Part shown: piece by piece, positions 50,178 to 61,819 of the stretch
How positions within the stretch are numbered: the stretch's first letter is position 1
Layout: each line of letters begins with the position of its first letter
From: Brevipalpus yothersi
Taxonomy: Eukaryota; Arthropoda; Arachnida; Trombidiformes; Tenuipalpidae
Length of the DNA stretch: 64,000 nt
Direction: 5' to 3'
Assembly: GCA_003956705.1 (NCBI GenBank)
Contig: QZCP01000268.1
Coordinates: forward strand, 180,495 to 244,494
The notes under the pieces: generated by a model
Seen by the model: only the letters and a program-made list of their open reading frames with translations
Database searches by the model: none
Told to the model about the DNA's origin: nothing
Made by a program: the position numbers and the translations under genes

Positions 50178-50690
50178 AACACTCTACACACTATCAATTT
50201 AAATACAATCACCTTCTTATTTAATTTAACCAAATTAACTTTATTTCATACCTTCAAGTCCACGACTTAAAGTGATGAAGATGAGTCTGAATACGTGTTC
50301 AAGATGCGGCAAGATACAAGATTTTCCTAGGCTGTGTCCTTATTAGTGTTGATATTGTATACTAAAGTATGACGTCATAAACACGTTGTCTACTGATAGT
50401 GACATCTGTTGAGCCATGCTTTTCGATTTTGTCAAAACAGAGAAAAAATTCTTTTCTTTTCTTAAAAGTGTCAACATTTGTGAAGATGAAATGTTGATGA
50501 TGATAATAAATGTTTTATGTCTGTGTGTTGACTTTGATGAGATAAATGATGATGATGTATTGAGATGAGTTAAACAATCAAGTGTCTCTGTGTCTGTCTG
50601 TCTGTACACTGTTAACATCATCATCATCTGCATCATTCTCATCGGTTAACGAGGCCACTTATCACTTGTACTCTGATCGGTGTTTTTAAA
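50178..50690. promoter_or_regulatory. Divergent promoter interval, SSR2 and coilin-like gene
   Basis: 513 bp between opposite ATGs, likely a shared promoter region. Contains TGTCTG repeats near 50593-50606 and ATC/GAT runs. No defined element recognised. Confidence 0.4.
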
Positions 50691-51988
50691 ATGAGTGATT
50701 CAAAAATTGTTGATGAGATAACGATTGAAAGTGATGATGATGAGGTTGGTAATGTTAGCATATCGGCAGTAGTGTTGCCACCAGCTAAAAGTGAAAATTT
50801 GTCCACAATTAATGGTCATGATGATGATATGAATAGTAGAGAATCGGTTGGTGTTAATAGTAATAGTGATAACAATAATAATAATAGGAACACTAAGATG
50901 TCCTCAAATTCGGAGCCTTTCCAGCCAATGTCTATAGTTGATTTTGAGGATGATGGTAATGTTTTTCAGCCTCCACCATTAGCAGATCCGATGATTAATT
51001 CTGTGATAACGTCTTCAAATATGTTGTTTAACGGTGAAGAGAATCGATTCTCAATTGAAGCGGACAGTGAACCAAGCTCATCCAATTGCCTTCCAATCCC
51101 ACCGACCGGTCAATCGAAGGTTCCTAGTGATGTGGATGCGGCTAAAAAGAAGCAAGAGAAAAAACGAAGAAAACGGCCTTACTGGGGTGGTCAAGAACAT
51201 TGCCATCCTGTTGGTCCTCGACAGCCATTGATAGTATTGGATAAACTTTCTGATGCTCTGATTAAGCAAGCTTTTCCCGATTTTTGTGGTGATAAGGGGC
51301 ACGTCTGTAAAGAGGGTACAAGCTGTAAATGGCAAACAAGAGGACCGAGAATTAAAAAGCCCAAGCTACCACCAAATAATGAGTCACTAGCAAATAAAAC
51401 CATTGATTTAAATCGTAAGTCTTGCAGTAACTAGACTGATAGCTCATAGCTTTTATTGAGATGTTGTCATTTTATTGCGTGACTGAAAAAAACTTTAACG
51501 TTTAAACGTTTAATTGGGTCGACAAAATACTCATATGTGAACGGATCTCTTCTTTTTTATTCACAGCTCCTATTTCAACATCAAGAATGGAGGTTGATAG
51601 TCTATCTTCCATTATTAATTCGGTGGCCAGTAGTGTTGAGGCCTCAAATTTCCCTATTTCATGTGATAAAAACCATCCTTCTGTCGGAGATGTTGTTACT
51701 TTTCGTCTCAAGAAAGCATCTACGAATCCAGCGATTGATATGTATTCTGAAGTAAAAACTGCCCGAGTTACCAGCTACTTTCAAGATGTTCAACTCATAG
51801 AAGTCCTCCTGAGTAAGCCAGATTTTGTATGTGGTAAGTTGAAGTGAGCTGTATTCGAGTCAACTTCTAAATATCTCTCATTTTTCCCAGTATCAACGGA
51901 TGGTACACAATTCCTAGCCGATGAGATGGTCATAGACTGGTCTACGGTAATTGATGGTATGATAGTGGGACGAGATAAGACCGGCTGA
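50691..51988 (+). CDS. Protein with coilin-like atypical Tudor domain
   Basis: Exons join(50691..51414, 51567..51833, 51891..51988) give 362 residues, in phase at GTAAGT/CACAG and GTAAGT/CCCAG. Residues 1-150 are acidic and low-complexity (Asp, Asn, Ser). A basic patch KKKQEKKRRKRP (about 154-165) looks like a nuclear signal. A Cys/His-containing block follows (QEHCHPVG, FPDFCGDKGHVC, CKWQTRG). The C-terminus (about 278-355) has HPSVGDVVTFRLKK, YSEVKTARVTSYFQDVQLIE, and, in the last exon, ADEMVIDWSTVIDGMIV. This resembles the atypical Tudor fold of coilin (VGDIIAFKLLEL and the FWKELIDPRLI end). The ubiquitin-like N-terminal domain of coilin is not visible. It may be a fast-evolving coilin or another nuclear protein with that domain. 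An alternative donor GTAAGC at 51813 would shorten exon 2. Gene reality is good; the name is uncertain. Confidence 0.62.
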
Positions 51989-52251
51989 ATATGAGATCTC
52001 CTTATAGGGAATAATGTCAATTGTTTTTTCTTCTCTTTCATTATTGAGTGAGAAACATTCACCAAACTTGATAGTTAATTCTCTTTTGTTTCTATTTGCA
52101 AATTTTCATGATACAGTTAATTTTATACTGATTACGTACAAAAATACAAACATTGATGTTCATCGTGACTACTCATCCACTAATGATGGGTTTTATGTAT
52201 ATTATTGAGAGTATCCAGCAATTTCTTTATCCAGAAGAGGTCCAGAAAACC

Positions 52252-54666
52252 TCAATAACAATCTGAAGGGATAGACCTTTTATAATCTTTCGCTAGGATG
52301 ATATCGTTTAGCAGATCTCTACCATGGCCAATCTTCTCCTGGCTCTTCTCTTCTATGGTGAAGTTAGATAGAAGATCTGCCAATTCATCGAAAGAAGGGT
52401 GATCCACTCTTTCTACTTGAGTCGATTCGGTGGACTCATTGTCTGCTCGCTGGGAAAGCTGATCGATGAGACGCTGAGTGGGTACGATGTCGCTTCCACC
52501 GAAAATTTCCTCCAATATCTCATCTCGTTCATGGTCATTACTAACAAGTTGACTGCTAATAGGTTTGTCGACACATAGTTTGGGTTTTGAGAGCTTATCG
52601 AGGTCATTTAAGACATCGTCCAATTTGTAATGAAACATATCAAGCTTCTCTCGCAGATTTGAGAGCACCTCGTAAGCTTGAATTTTGGTGGAAGGTAAAA
52701 CATGTTGGTCCTCGAAAATAGTCTTCAACACTGTGAATACTCCTGATTCGAAGAAAATACGCATAATCGTTTCAACATCTTCCTTTTCTCCTCTCATTGA
52801 GTTGATAATTGACATCCAAACCTCGAGTGTCATGGAAATAATTTCATCATCTGTTTCACTCAAAGCGGTTTGTGAAAGAGGTATTCCGATGAACTGGGAA
52901 TAAATATCAGCCAGCTTTGGGTTTTGAGATTGATTGAATATGAACATGGGGACAAAAAACTTGAGTGCTTGAATTGAACTTTGCTTGAGATCTTCCTCTT
53001 TTATAGATAAATCGGCCATAATGAAACAAAGAATGTCTTTATATCTCTCGAGTCCCAAATCAGCTAACTGTTCATCAGCCGCAAAAAAGTCAATTGCGAA
53101 AAGTAGAGGAATCAGTGAACAGAAAACGGTAACATCGAGAGAGTCGGTTTTACAAAGATCCCATATTCTGAGGAAGGATTTAACGAGTTGTCCATCATTA
53201 ATGGGCACAATGTTGTTTTGTTTAACCATAGCTGTGAGAACTTCTAGACAACTATCGACAAGTTCTGAGTTCAAGCTCTCCAATCCACTTGAGATTACTT
53301 CTTTCATTTTTTCACAAACCAAAGCACTGATCATTTCTTTTTGACTCAAATTAGTTGACATTTGATTTCTAAGAACTTTAAGTAGTTGTGTTTGGATTCC
53401 TAGTTCAGCTTTTGTGATTGATTCAAGACACATGGAAATTATATCGTTCTTTATATCATCTCTAGAGGAGGAAGCGAGTTTCTCCAATGTATTGACACAT
53501 TCAGAACATAATTTGAGTCTCTTTGGGTCATCACAGGAATTGCCTAGGAAGATTTGCAAAATTTCTAGCAAGACTTTGAAATTTGTTGGTGAAAACTTTT
53601 CGAGTGAACGAGATCTGATGAGTTTCAAAGAATGCATTTTTTCTGGAACTTTGCTCATCTCACCAATCACTTTTTTGACTTGTGGATCACTAGACAAGTC
53701 CGCTGAATGAATGAATACATTAGTGGCCTCAGATAGCTCATATTCAACAACAAGTGGATAAACAACGATAAAAAACCAGTCTTGCATTTGAATACAATTT
53801 TCTGATGTGAGGCAAGTATCATAGAGAGACATCAAAGGTTTCAATTGCTTGGAATTCAGTAGCATTGAGGTTAATTTTTTTAAATTCTCCAGATTACGCA
53901 CAATTTGACCAAAAATTCTACTATAGCTGCACAGTATTTTTGGACGACTCAAGGCAGCATCCATACGATCAATCACCATGGATTCCAATTGATGTTTGTG
54001 CATTAGAAAAGTTCTGACATGTTCATCTTGGATCAATTCTTCGAGACATTCTATAAACGCTTCACATTCAATTTGAAGAATTTTTCTTATGTAAAAATCC
54101 ATCGGTTTCTCAAGATCAGGTTGACCAGCTGTTATACGAATCATTTTCACGATAAGACTTCTGGCCTCTGATTGCACATAGAAACCAGCATTCTGATTGA
54201 GAGATTCGAAGATAGTTTGCATGATCCCAAGATTTTTGGCAACCGCAAGGCAGCCATCGTAAGTTGAGCACAATTTATTGAGGCAGACAAGGAAAGACCA
54301 TCTGATATTGTATGATGTTTTCTTCTGACAATCGAACATGGGTAAAAATTTCTTCAACTGTTCCAAACATCTCACAATTATTGATGGATCTGAATCCATC
54401 AAAAGTTTATTGGTTGCCAAAGTTCCTAGAAGTCTGAAACCAGTAGCTAGATCAATCTCATCATTGAAGTGTTCTTCAGAGTCTTCTAATGCTTTTTGAA
54501 CAACAAATAGCAAACTTTTCAATTGATCTTGAGACATCTCATTACTCAATTCACTCGCAAGATCAACAATTTTCTGCGTAAATGAATCATCATAATTATC
54601 CTTCAACTGTTTGTACAAGATTACACGAACAGCTGTAACCAATTTATCCAACAAAATATGGTCCAT
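52252..54666 (-). CDS. 804-residue alpha-helical repeat protein (HEAT/ARM-like)
   Basis: Single-exon gene; the ATG at 54666 (MDHILLDKL) is the first true start in frame. The product is helical nearly throughout, with alternating amphipathic helices of about 15-20 residues separated by short turns, as in HEAT or armadillo solenoids (for example FLVCLNKLCSTYDGCLAVAKNL, and ALKFFVPMFIF). No signal peptide, membrane segment, nuclear signal or catalytic motif is obvious. The last 100 residues turn acidic and Ser/Thr/Gln-rich (about EEIFGGSDIVPTQRLIDQ). Length and helical layout would suit BRAT1 (BRCA1-associated ATM activator, about 820 residues), and I offer that only as a hypothesis; I could not match a defining motif. 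It converges with the coilin-like gene, with 263 bp between the stops. Confidence 0.85.
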   Translation of the reverse strand: MDHILLDKLVTAVRVILYKQLKDNYDDSFTQKIVDLASELSNEMSQDQLKSLLFVVQKALEDSEEHFNDEIDLATGFRLLGTLATNKLLMDSDPSIIVRCLEQLKKFLPMFDCQKKTSYNIRWSFLVCLNKLCSTYDGCLAVAKNLGIMQTIFESLNQNAGFYVQSEARSLIVKMIRITAGQPDLEKPMDFYIRKILQIECEAFIECLEELIQDEHVRTFLMHKHQLESMVIDRMDAALSRPKILCSYSRIFGQIVRNLENLKKLTSMLLNSKQLKPLMSLYDTCLTSENCIQMQDWFFIVVYPLVVEYELSEATNVFIHSADLSSDPQVKKVIGEMSKVPEKMHSLKLIRSRSLEKFSPTNFKVLLEILQIFLGNSCDDPKRLKLCSECVNTLEKLASSSRDDIKNDIISMCLESITKAELGIQTQLLKVLRNQMSTNLSQKEMISALVCEKMKEVISSGLESLNSELVDSCLEVLTAMVKQNNIVPINDGQLVKSFLRIWDLCKTDSLDVTVFCSLIPLLFAIDFFAADEQLADLGLERYKDILCFIMADLSIKEEDLKQSSIQALKFFVPMFIFNQSQNPKLADIYSQFIGIPLSQTALSETDDEIISMTLEVWMSIINSMRGEKEDVETIMRIFFESGVFTVLKTIFEDQHVLPSTKIQAYEVLSNLREKLDMFHYKLDDVLNDLDKLSKPKLCVDKPISSQLVSNDHERDEILEEIFGGSDIVPTQRLIDQLSQRADNESTESTQVERVDHPSFDELADLLSNFTIEEKSQEKIGHGRDLLNDIILAKDYKRSIPSDCY

Positions 54667-55264
54667 TTTGTATGATCTGATCAATCGAAAATGCTGAGTA
54701 TTTTAGGAATGAATTTTTTAGGGCAAAATCTCATACCTCAACACAGCTAACTTAGAATCAAGGATTCAATTCGAAATGTCAGATAAGATGTTCATTCGAA
54801 CCTCAAACGACACGCTTCACGATTCCCATCAATCAGTTGTGAACAATAATAATAATTTGCAATCAACTAACAAAGGAATCGAGCTCGTTAAACTCAAACT
54901 GAATCCAAGGATTGACAACTCGCTGCAATAATGTGTTTATTAAACACGACAATTCACATTAAGATATACATATTAAGAATATCGTTTAACTAAAATTTAT
55001 TTACACTTGAGACGAAAAGTTATGATTTTGTTTTGTTTTTCTCATCTTCCAATTAATGATGCAACATGCATGAAGGTGCTTTGATCGAGCTGCCACCTTG
55101 AAAGTGATGAAATTTTTTGGAATCCTCGAATCAAGAGAAAATATTTTGTGGATCAATAATCGAAATTAATGATTCGAAGAAAAATTTTCTCATATCGTAT
55201 CGTATCGAAAAAAACAATGATGGATAGAGCACAGCCCCTCTTTATGATTGAAAATTTATGAAAA
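54667..55264. other. Spacer upstream of helical repeat gene
   Basis: About 600 bp between two minus-strand genes. AT-rich, with no further gene seen; it should hold the promoter of the helical repeat gene and the 3' UTR of the membrane protein gene. Confidence 0.6.
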
Positions 55265-56053
55265 TCAATTGGTTGCTGCTGGAGATACACTGCTCGGGGC
55301 TGCATCATTAGAACCGTTAATCGTGGACGAACCGAATCTCTTTCGCCATACAAAAAATCCTACCGTTCCAACTGATCCAACAATCACCAGAAGAGTAAGA
55401 AGAGATAAGAGAATCCAATTTGATGAGAAAAATCCGGCCACCTCTGATTCAGGTTCATCAGGCAAATCTGAATAGCCCGATAGACCCTGATTGACCACGG
55501 CCGATTGTGATGGAGATTCCATTGATTTAATTTGAGGTGGTGCCTGATATTGGCCTATGGTTCGAGGTGGAAATAAATTTGGTGGTGGAATTGGTCCGAT
55601 ACCTGTGAATGGGCCACGATAACCGTTTGAATTGGAAATTTGCTGCTCAGCCACAATTGTTGGACTAGGACCGGTGGGCAACGGTGGAGGTGGCGGAGTA
55701 TCTTCACCATTACCGTTACCATTTCCATTGGCAACTAGTGGGCTCCATTGGGCTGGCTTTGGACCATCATCTTGATTATAAACACTGGATGGCCTGTAAT
55801 GGGCTGGCAGAGGCATCGGTTGTCGCTGATGATGGGGTGGATATGGAAGATAAACGGGTGATATCATTTGTGGAGTATTTTGTAATCCACCGTAGCCCAG
55901 TACCATGGGTCGACGAAATGTGTCCGAAGCATCCATATCGGAGGCCAAATAGTAGCCCACTGTTCTTGGAAAGAAAATAGCACTCAAAACTTGTATTGGT
56001 ACTGTGGCAAACCATATCAATATTAAACATGTATCAAGTCGCAATCTTGACAT
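55265..56053 (-). CDS. Proline-rich type I single-pass membrane protein, unknown
   Basis: Single-exon frame of 262 residues; the ATG at 56053 starts a signal peptide (MSRLRLDTCLILIWFATVPI, cleavage likely after VLSA). The extracellular part is low-complexity: Pro/Tyr/Gln-rich stretches (YLPYPPHHQRQPMPLP), a (Gly-Asn) run GNGNGNG, and a polyproline TPPPPPLPTGP. One membrane helix (about NWILLSLLTLLVIVGSVG to FFVW, residues 212-236) is followed by a stop-transfer RKR and a short Ser/Ala/Asn tail. The architecture suggests a cell-surface protein with a mucin-like or SH3/WW-ligand ectodomain. I recognise no family. It is divergent from NUP133. Codon use is coherent, and the signal-to-anchor layout makes a chance ORF unlikely. 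Confidence 0.75.
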   Translation of the reverse strand: MSRLRLDTCLILIWFATVPIQVLSAIFFPRTVGYYLASDMDASDTFRRPMVLGYGGLQNTPQMISPVYLPYPPHHQRQPMPLPAHYRPSSVYNQDDGPKPAQWSPLVANGNGNGNGEDTPPPPPLPTGPSPTIVAEQQISNSNGYRGPFTGIGPIPPPNLFPPRTIGQYQAPPQIKSMESPSQSAVVNQGLSGYSDLPDEPESEVAGFFSSNWILLSLLTLLVIVGSVGTVGFFVWRKRFGSSTINGSNDAAPSSVSPAATN

Positions 56054-57749
56054 CGTAACGGTGAGATGGTAACATCGACTGAATCTGTATGTGTAATGAT
56101 AGTCAAAGTGGATCAAGCATTCACTGTTCGATGGTAGATGTGTATGTATGTGAGAGAGTCAAATGAATTGATAAAGTTGATGAAGAAAAAAAAACTTTAA
56201 GCACAACTTTTGCAACTTGAACGATTTCAAATGGAAACTAGAATCGAAAAGTTGAAGAAGAAGAAGAAGAAGATTTTTGTACCCAATAAAATCGGAAGTT
56301 GATTATCTTTCGTTCACAGTGAGTTGAGGTATCATCATCAAATGTTTGGTTTGTATGTGTGGATTTTTTTTCCTCTTTCTCTCTCTTTCTATCTCACTCT
56401 ATTACCACATTAGTGGGTTGTTCTATTAGAGAAAGATGTTCTTGTCGTATTAGAACATTAACGATAACAAATCCTGGTGAGGGAAGGGAAAAATCGTAAA
56501 AGAGAGAGAGAGAGAGAATGAGAAAGAGAGTTGTTGACTATTGATGACAATTTTTACCGAGTTTCCGAAAGTCGTTCTAAACTCGGTTTTGTATCTGTTG
56601 TATCTGTATCATTCATTGAACTAATTTCCCTTTTACAATCATCTCTATAGACCATCAAAATTAGAGAGAGAAAGAGAGAGTAGAGTATTGTGGCCTTTTA
56701 CACAATGAAAAGGCTGGCAGATCGGAAGTTTTCACCACTCGTTGAATCTGAATATGCTACAACTACTACAACTACTACTGCTACTAACTTTTTGATTGTA
56801 CCAAAAGCTTCCTCTTTGTCTTTGGACACAGTACAGCTTGGTGGATCACTAACAAAATTGGCCCAAATCGGTACAATAATTTTGAATATGAATTTTGTTT
56901 GAAGAAGAAGCTAATACAGCTATATTTTTATATATGTCTCTCTCTAACTATACTATACTATCTGTTTAATAAGCAAGTTCTCCAATATGTGCATACAACA
57001 TGTACTATACTGAATGCTGATGATAGTAGAACCAATATGTCTCGATATTTTGAATGTAAAAATGTTCAGACTAACAAGCCTAGTCAAATGATCGCCTTTT
57101 TTCTCTATTTCTTCTCAAGTGTGTAATCTAAAGATGAAGGAAAGAGCGGAAAAATAAGAGAAAAAAAAGGTTTCGACAACTACTATCACTATCACTACTG
57201 CTCATGAATTTGATAAAGAAGCGTTCAAAATCACTCCAATAAGTACCATTTGCGGTATCATATCGAGCGTGTCAATTTTTGTGAAAAAAGCATCACAAAA
57301 AGTACAGACTCCGACAAGCGAAAAGCATACCGATCATTTGTGTCAAATTTTATTATGACAATCGAGATATTTTTCTCAAAATCATTCACTCAAATAGAGC
57401 CATGACCATATCAAGTGAAATTGCTCCACCATAATACAAAAGATATGTATATACCATAACTTACCATGACTTACAAAGGGTTATTTAACTTACACTAAAA
57501 ACGGAAACGGAAACAGTTTTCTCGTGTAACGAAAGGTAAAATATTTTTCACTTTCCCCGAAAAAAAAAATTTCAAAAGGTACACTCCTTGATCACTCACA
57601 CTCTCACCACTTGAAAAGAAAATGTTAATAGACAAAATTTAACCATGATGATGATAAATGTTTCATACGAATACAATTCTCAAATAATACAATATACTGA
57701 TCTCGATTATTACTTTTTGTCCTCTTCTCGAAGAACTCATTTCTTAAGA

Positions 57750-57819
<70 letters not shown>

Positions 57820-58280
57820 CTCTCTCTTTCTCTCTCACTCACTTTTTCTTTCTCTCCCTTCAATTTTGTCACCTTTATCTGTCCATGGCCTGGAAAAAAA
57901 ACGGTGAAAATTAATTTGTCATCATTAGCACATCGTATTTACGATCACAATACCCATCTTTTTAGTCTCCTCCAACTTCAAGATCATATCTAATGAAAAT
58001 GATGAAGAAAACTGCGATTGATAAGTATCGATAATTATATTGATTTTTGAATTTCATAATAAAAGCCGCCTCAATAATCAATATCGATCATGTTCAATGG
58101 ACAGTTCGAAAAGTAACAAAATTGGCGCCCTTTTCCATACTATGGAATTCATAGCATGCTTCTTATATCAACACTTACACAAACACACATTTTCACATGT
58201 TTGTTCGTCATTTCTCTCTGTTAATTGTTGATCATCATTAATTTGTGTGTGTTAATCAATTTGACCATCATCCCGAATCG
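56054..58280. other. Divergent intergenic region, membrane protein gene and NUP133
   Basis: About 2.2 kb with no recognisable gene. It holds GA tracts near 56500-56530 and 56660-56682, a (CTA)n-like run near 56758-56786, and the CT array listed at 57752. Small open frames at 56690-57126 and 57645-57914 lack coding character; the latter translates the array. Confidence 0.6.
57752..57821. repeat. (CT)n then (TTCT)n microsatellite
   Basis: CT run (57752-57797) passing into TTTC tetranucleotide repeats (to about 57821). It is the only long array inside the compact 43.6-61.8 kb gene cluster. Confidence 0.92.
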
Positions 58281-61200
58281 ATGGATTCATTTGCTAATCT
58301 ATCTAAATCCAGTGTAGCATCATGGGCTACCAATGTAACATCGACATGTAATTTCAATGTACTCGGTGAAAGTGAACATCATACACTGCAAGCGTATCCT
58401 TCAGTTTTACCGGTACTTTTGATTGAAGCTATATCATTGGAAGGTTAATTTGATTTTACTATTACTTATTATTTGTGTATATATCTGTATAATGGCCTAT
58501 TGTCTTGAAATGTTAAGGTTTATGTATCCATTTTATTAATATATTATATTATTATTATTGTTATTCTCTTTCCCTTCCCCTCTTCAGCTTCACCTCATCG
58601 AACCATTAGTGTTAACCTCGGTAAAGATGGCTGGGCTTGGCTGGTTTGTGGTCGGCGACTGTTTGTGTGGAAATATGTACAAGGCAATAAAGCCAAAATT
58701 GAAAGTTATGAACTCAAATTGCCGAGTAGTGATCTGCTCCATAAGGCCGATTTAATTCGACTGGTTCCACCCCAAAATGTATCATCAACTCATGTGACTC
58801 CGGGAGTTATGGCCGTATCACCGGAAGGAATAATACGATACTGGCCGAATGCTGCTCATCCAGCTCTGATCATCGAAAATCGTGTCGGTGATTTGCAGGG
58901 TCAAGAATTTTATCTTCTCATAAATATTACACCATATCATTTTATTGTTGGCACCACAACTTCACTGTTGTCACTTATTTATATTAGCAACAACGATGTG
59001 ATATGTCACTCTTTGAAAGCTCCACAAGGAGTTCTCGCTGGTTTCAGTCGTCGAGTCCAATCAATGTTGGGCTTCGGAGCAATTGCTCACACACCGGAAG
59101 ACAAACCTCTGATCAAAATCATATGCGGCTCCCTAAGCTCGTATGTAGCTGAAATATATGTATTGGCTGGCTCATTTTTACAAAAATGGATCATCATGGA
59201 CATGCAAATGGGAAAAGTGAGAATCGCGATCTCTAATCAAAAGCAAGAGTTTTATATTTTAACTGTCTATCCTCTTGTTTCCCATAAAATTATAGCTAGT
59301 CACCGAGCACAATCTATCACGCGTTGTTACTGATGCTTTCCTCACTAAAGTTTGGGTAAGTGTTGATTGACAAACCGAATATCTTTTCTCACTGATCTTT
59401 TGTCTTCTCATTGATCAGGGCTCTCGGTCGACTCATCCCAATCGAATTGAACTCCGATTTGTCGATATGATTGAGCATCATAGCGATTTCTTGCTGTTTG
59501 TCTCAGCAGTTAATCGAGACTTTCCAGATACACCTTCGTTTGCAATCGTGATCATTGGTATGGTGGACTTAACAGCCCCAACAATCACAATCAAACAGTT
59601 TACTCCTCTTAAAAACCATGTCTCAAACTACTCGGATGCTGCACTCCAAGAACTAGGATCATTTCGAATGATTCCACACCCGCAAATAGAAAATCTCATT
59701 TATATTCTCAACAAAGATTCTTTACTTTGTGTTGATTGTAAGTAGCTTCTCTACTATTGTCTAGTTTTTTGACTCGACGAATTTCTTTGATGTAGTGCGA
59801 AGTGACGTTATGGATTCCATTTCCTTCACCACTTCGGAAAGTTTTATTCTCGGAGCAGGCTCTCTCAACGATAATCTACTGCTTTTCACCTCCAAAGATA
59901 ATCTGGTCCAGATGATCCCAAAAGAGAGTCTCTGGTCAGTAGAATCTTCACATTTATTCTAAGATTTTATTCATCAGAAGTTTTCTCCATTCCAGTGCTC
60001 TAATGGGAGGTCAGAATTTGTCCACCGGTAACACTGAAATATCTATTGCCTGTGATTGTTCCATCGATACTTTGAAGAACGCTTTCAGATTGTACCGTCG
60101 AGGGGAGAAGGTAACTGTCTTCCGATCTGTGATCTGACCATGACTTTTATACAGTGTCTCATTCGTGGTAGAACCAAACCATTTTCTATATCTTGACGAT
60201 TCTTCCCCTTGTCATTCAAGTTGAAATCCGATTTTCAGAATGTGACTCTCGAAGTATTTTCCAAACTCTTTCCCTTTCTTATTCTTTATGATTATTACTC
60301 CTCCTTGTCGTCAAAAATCTCATTTTTATTCGTATTTTGTTTTCTTCTTACCCAAAAAGGGATTATCCATGGCTTGTTGCTCCCAGCTTGTTTCCAATTT
60401 CATGTCAGCCTTAGATTCAAACGCTGCAGAATCGACACTCGATGAAATGATTGTGGCAATTAGCAAGGAACTCTGTGATGAAAATCCTTCAGCTGACCCA
60501 AGATGGGCAGAGAGTATTGGAACCTCTTCAAATTTCGATGTGATCTCAGCTCTTCTTTCTCAGCAACTGGAAGATAAACTGAGAATACATCTTCTTTTCT
60601 TAGAATTTCTTCGAAAGAATCACATTTGGGATGCCTTATCTCTGATCAGTTACAATGGTATCGCTCATTCTACCCAACACATTCTCTGCCAACACACCGA
60701 AAAAATCTACTTAGCCATCACCCTCAAAAGAATTCACGATGAGTCCTCAGAAATTCTTGATATGGCTGTTAGAAAGATTTCAGATGAGCGAGGACCTCCA
60801 GCTAATCCCCACCTTACAGAGCTTGATATTTTTTACCAGAAAATCACATCTATTCATGAAATATTTCCCATGATTATCGTGGTTCAAGAGCAAAAACTTC
60901 ATGGTCGTATTGACACAGCCAAAGACAGTCTTAACACCGTTATAGAAGCATCCAACATCATGATAGCATCACTCATGGAGATAAGGCGTTTCCATCAATC
61001 TCAAGTCTTGCTCTATGAGTCTTGTAAATCGGCTGGATGTGAGATTATTCCACTCACGGCTACAGGAATTCGACCAGTTCTCTTGAGGCAGCTTGAAATG
61101 TTGGTTCAGTGTGCTGGTCGCTCAGATAGCTCAGTTCAATTTCAAGAAGAAGAAATTCAGTTGAAGAGCATCATTTATAAGGGGATAATGGACATTGGTG

Positions 61201-61814
61201 ATCTTGTATTTGAAAGTTATCGTGTTCAATTGGATTCGATCGATGTAAATAGCGATAGATATCAGCTTGTGATGAAAAACTTTGAACAAGATAGACTCAC
61301 ATGTCTGAAACCGCTTTTGAAGGCAAAACAGTTTGAGCGTCTCACCACCTTAGGTGAAAAGTATGAAGATTTTGATACTCTCATTCAAATCTGTGAAATA
61401 CAAGATAATCGATCAAAGCTGAGAAGATATATCGAAGATTATCGTGACAAAGGCTTTTCAGAGTTCCTTTTCAAGTGGTATATGAAAGAGGGAAAGCTTG
61501 GAAAGATGTTAGACACGAAGTTACCAGAATTGGGCAACTTCCTAAGTGAAAGGCCAGATATAAATTGGATCCATTACATAGGAATGAGCCAATTTCACGA
61601 TGCAGCATCAAGCCTAAAGTATTTAGCTGAAAGTCAAACTGGTGATGAAGAAAAAAAGCGATTGAATCTCAGTTTGAGTAAGCTTTGTTTATTAGCTGGA
61701 GATGGAGTCAATCCTGTTGAATTGGAACAGATCAATGATGAGTTGAAGAGCCTCGATCAAGCTGCTCCTGTCACAATGTCTTCTGATAACTTCAAGCTAT
61801 TCCAAGAACAATAG
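58281..61814 (+). CDS. NUP133: Nucleoporin NUP133, short C-terminus
   Basis: Scaffold nucleoporin of the Nup107-160 (Y) complex of the nuclear pore. Exons join(58281..58443, 58588..59216, 59296..59355, 59419..59737, 59796..59934, 59996..60110, 60360..61814) are GT-AG and in phase, giving 959 residues. Small introns are 58-79 nt. The N-terminal half is the beta-propeller (VLPVLLIEA, GKDGWAWLVCGRRLFVWKY, EGIIRYWP, ESFILGAG). The C-terminal half is the helical stack with NPSADPRWAES, EDFDTLIQICEIQDNRSKLRR and FSEFLFKWYMKEGKLGKML, all close to the human protein. The frame stops shortly after the helices that in human are followed by more than 100 further residues (human 1156). AATAAA signals at 61820 and 61913 support a real end here. 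The first donor (GTTAAT) is weak. Family is certain. Confidence 0.95.
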
Positions 61815-61819
61815 AAAAA

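Noticed and set aside
55684..55980. Plus-strand frame inside the proline-rich membrane protein gene
   Set aside because: Antisense shadow. The minus-strand frame has the coherent signal peptide, ectodomain and anchor layout.
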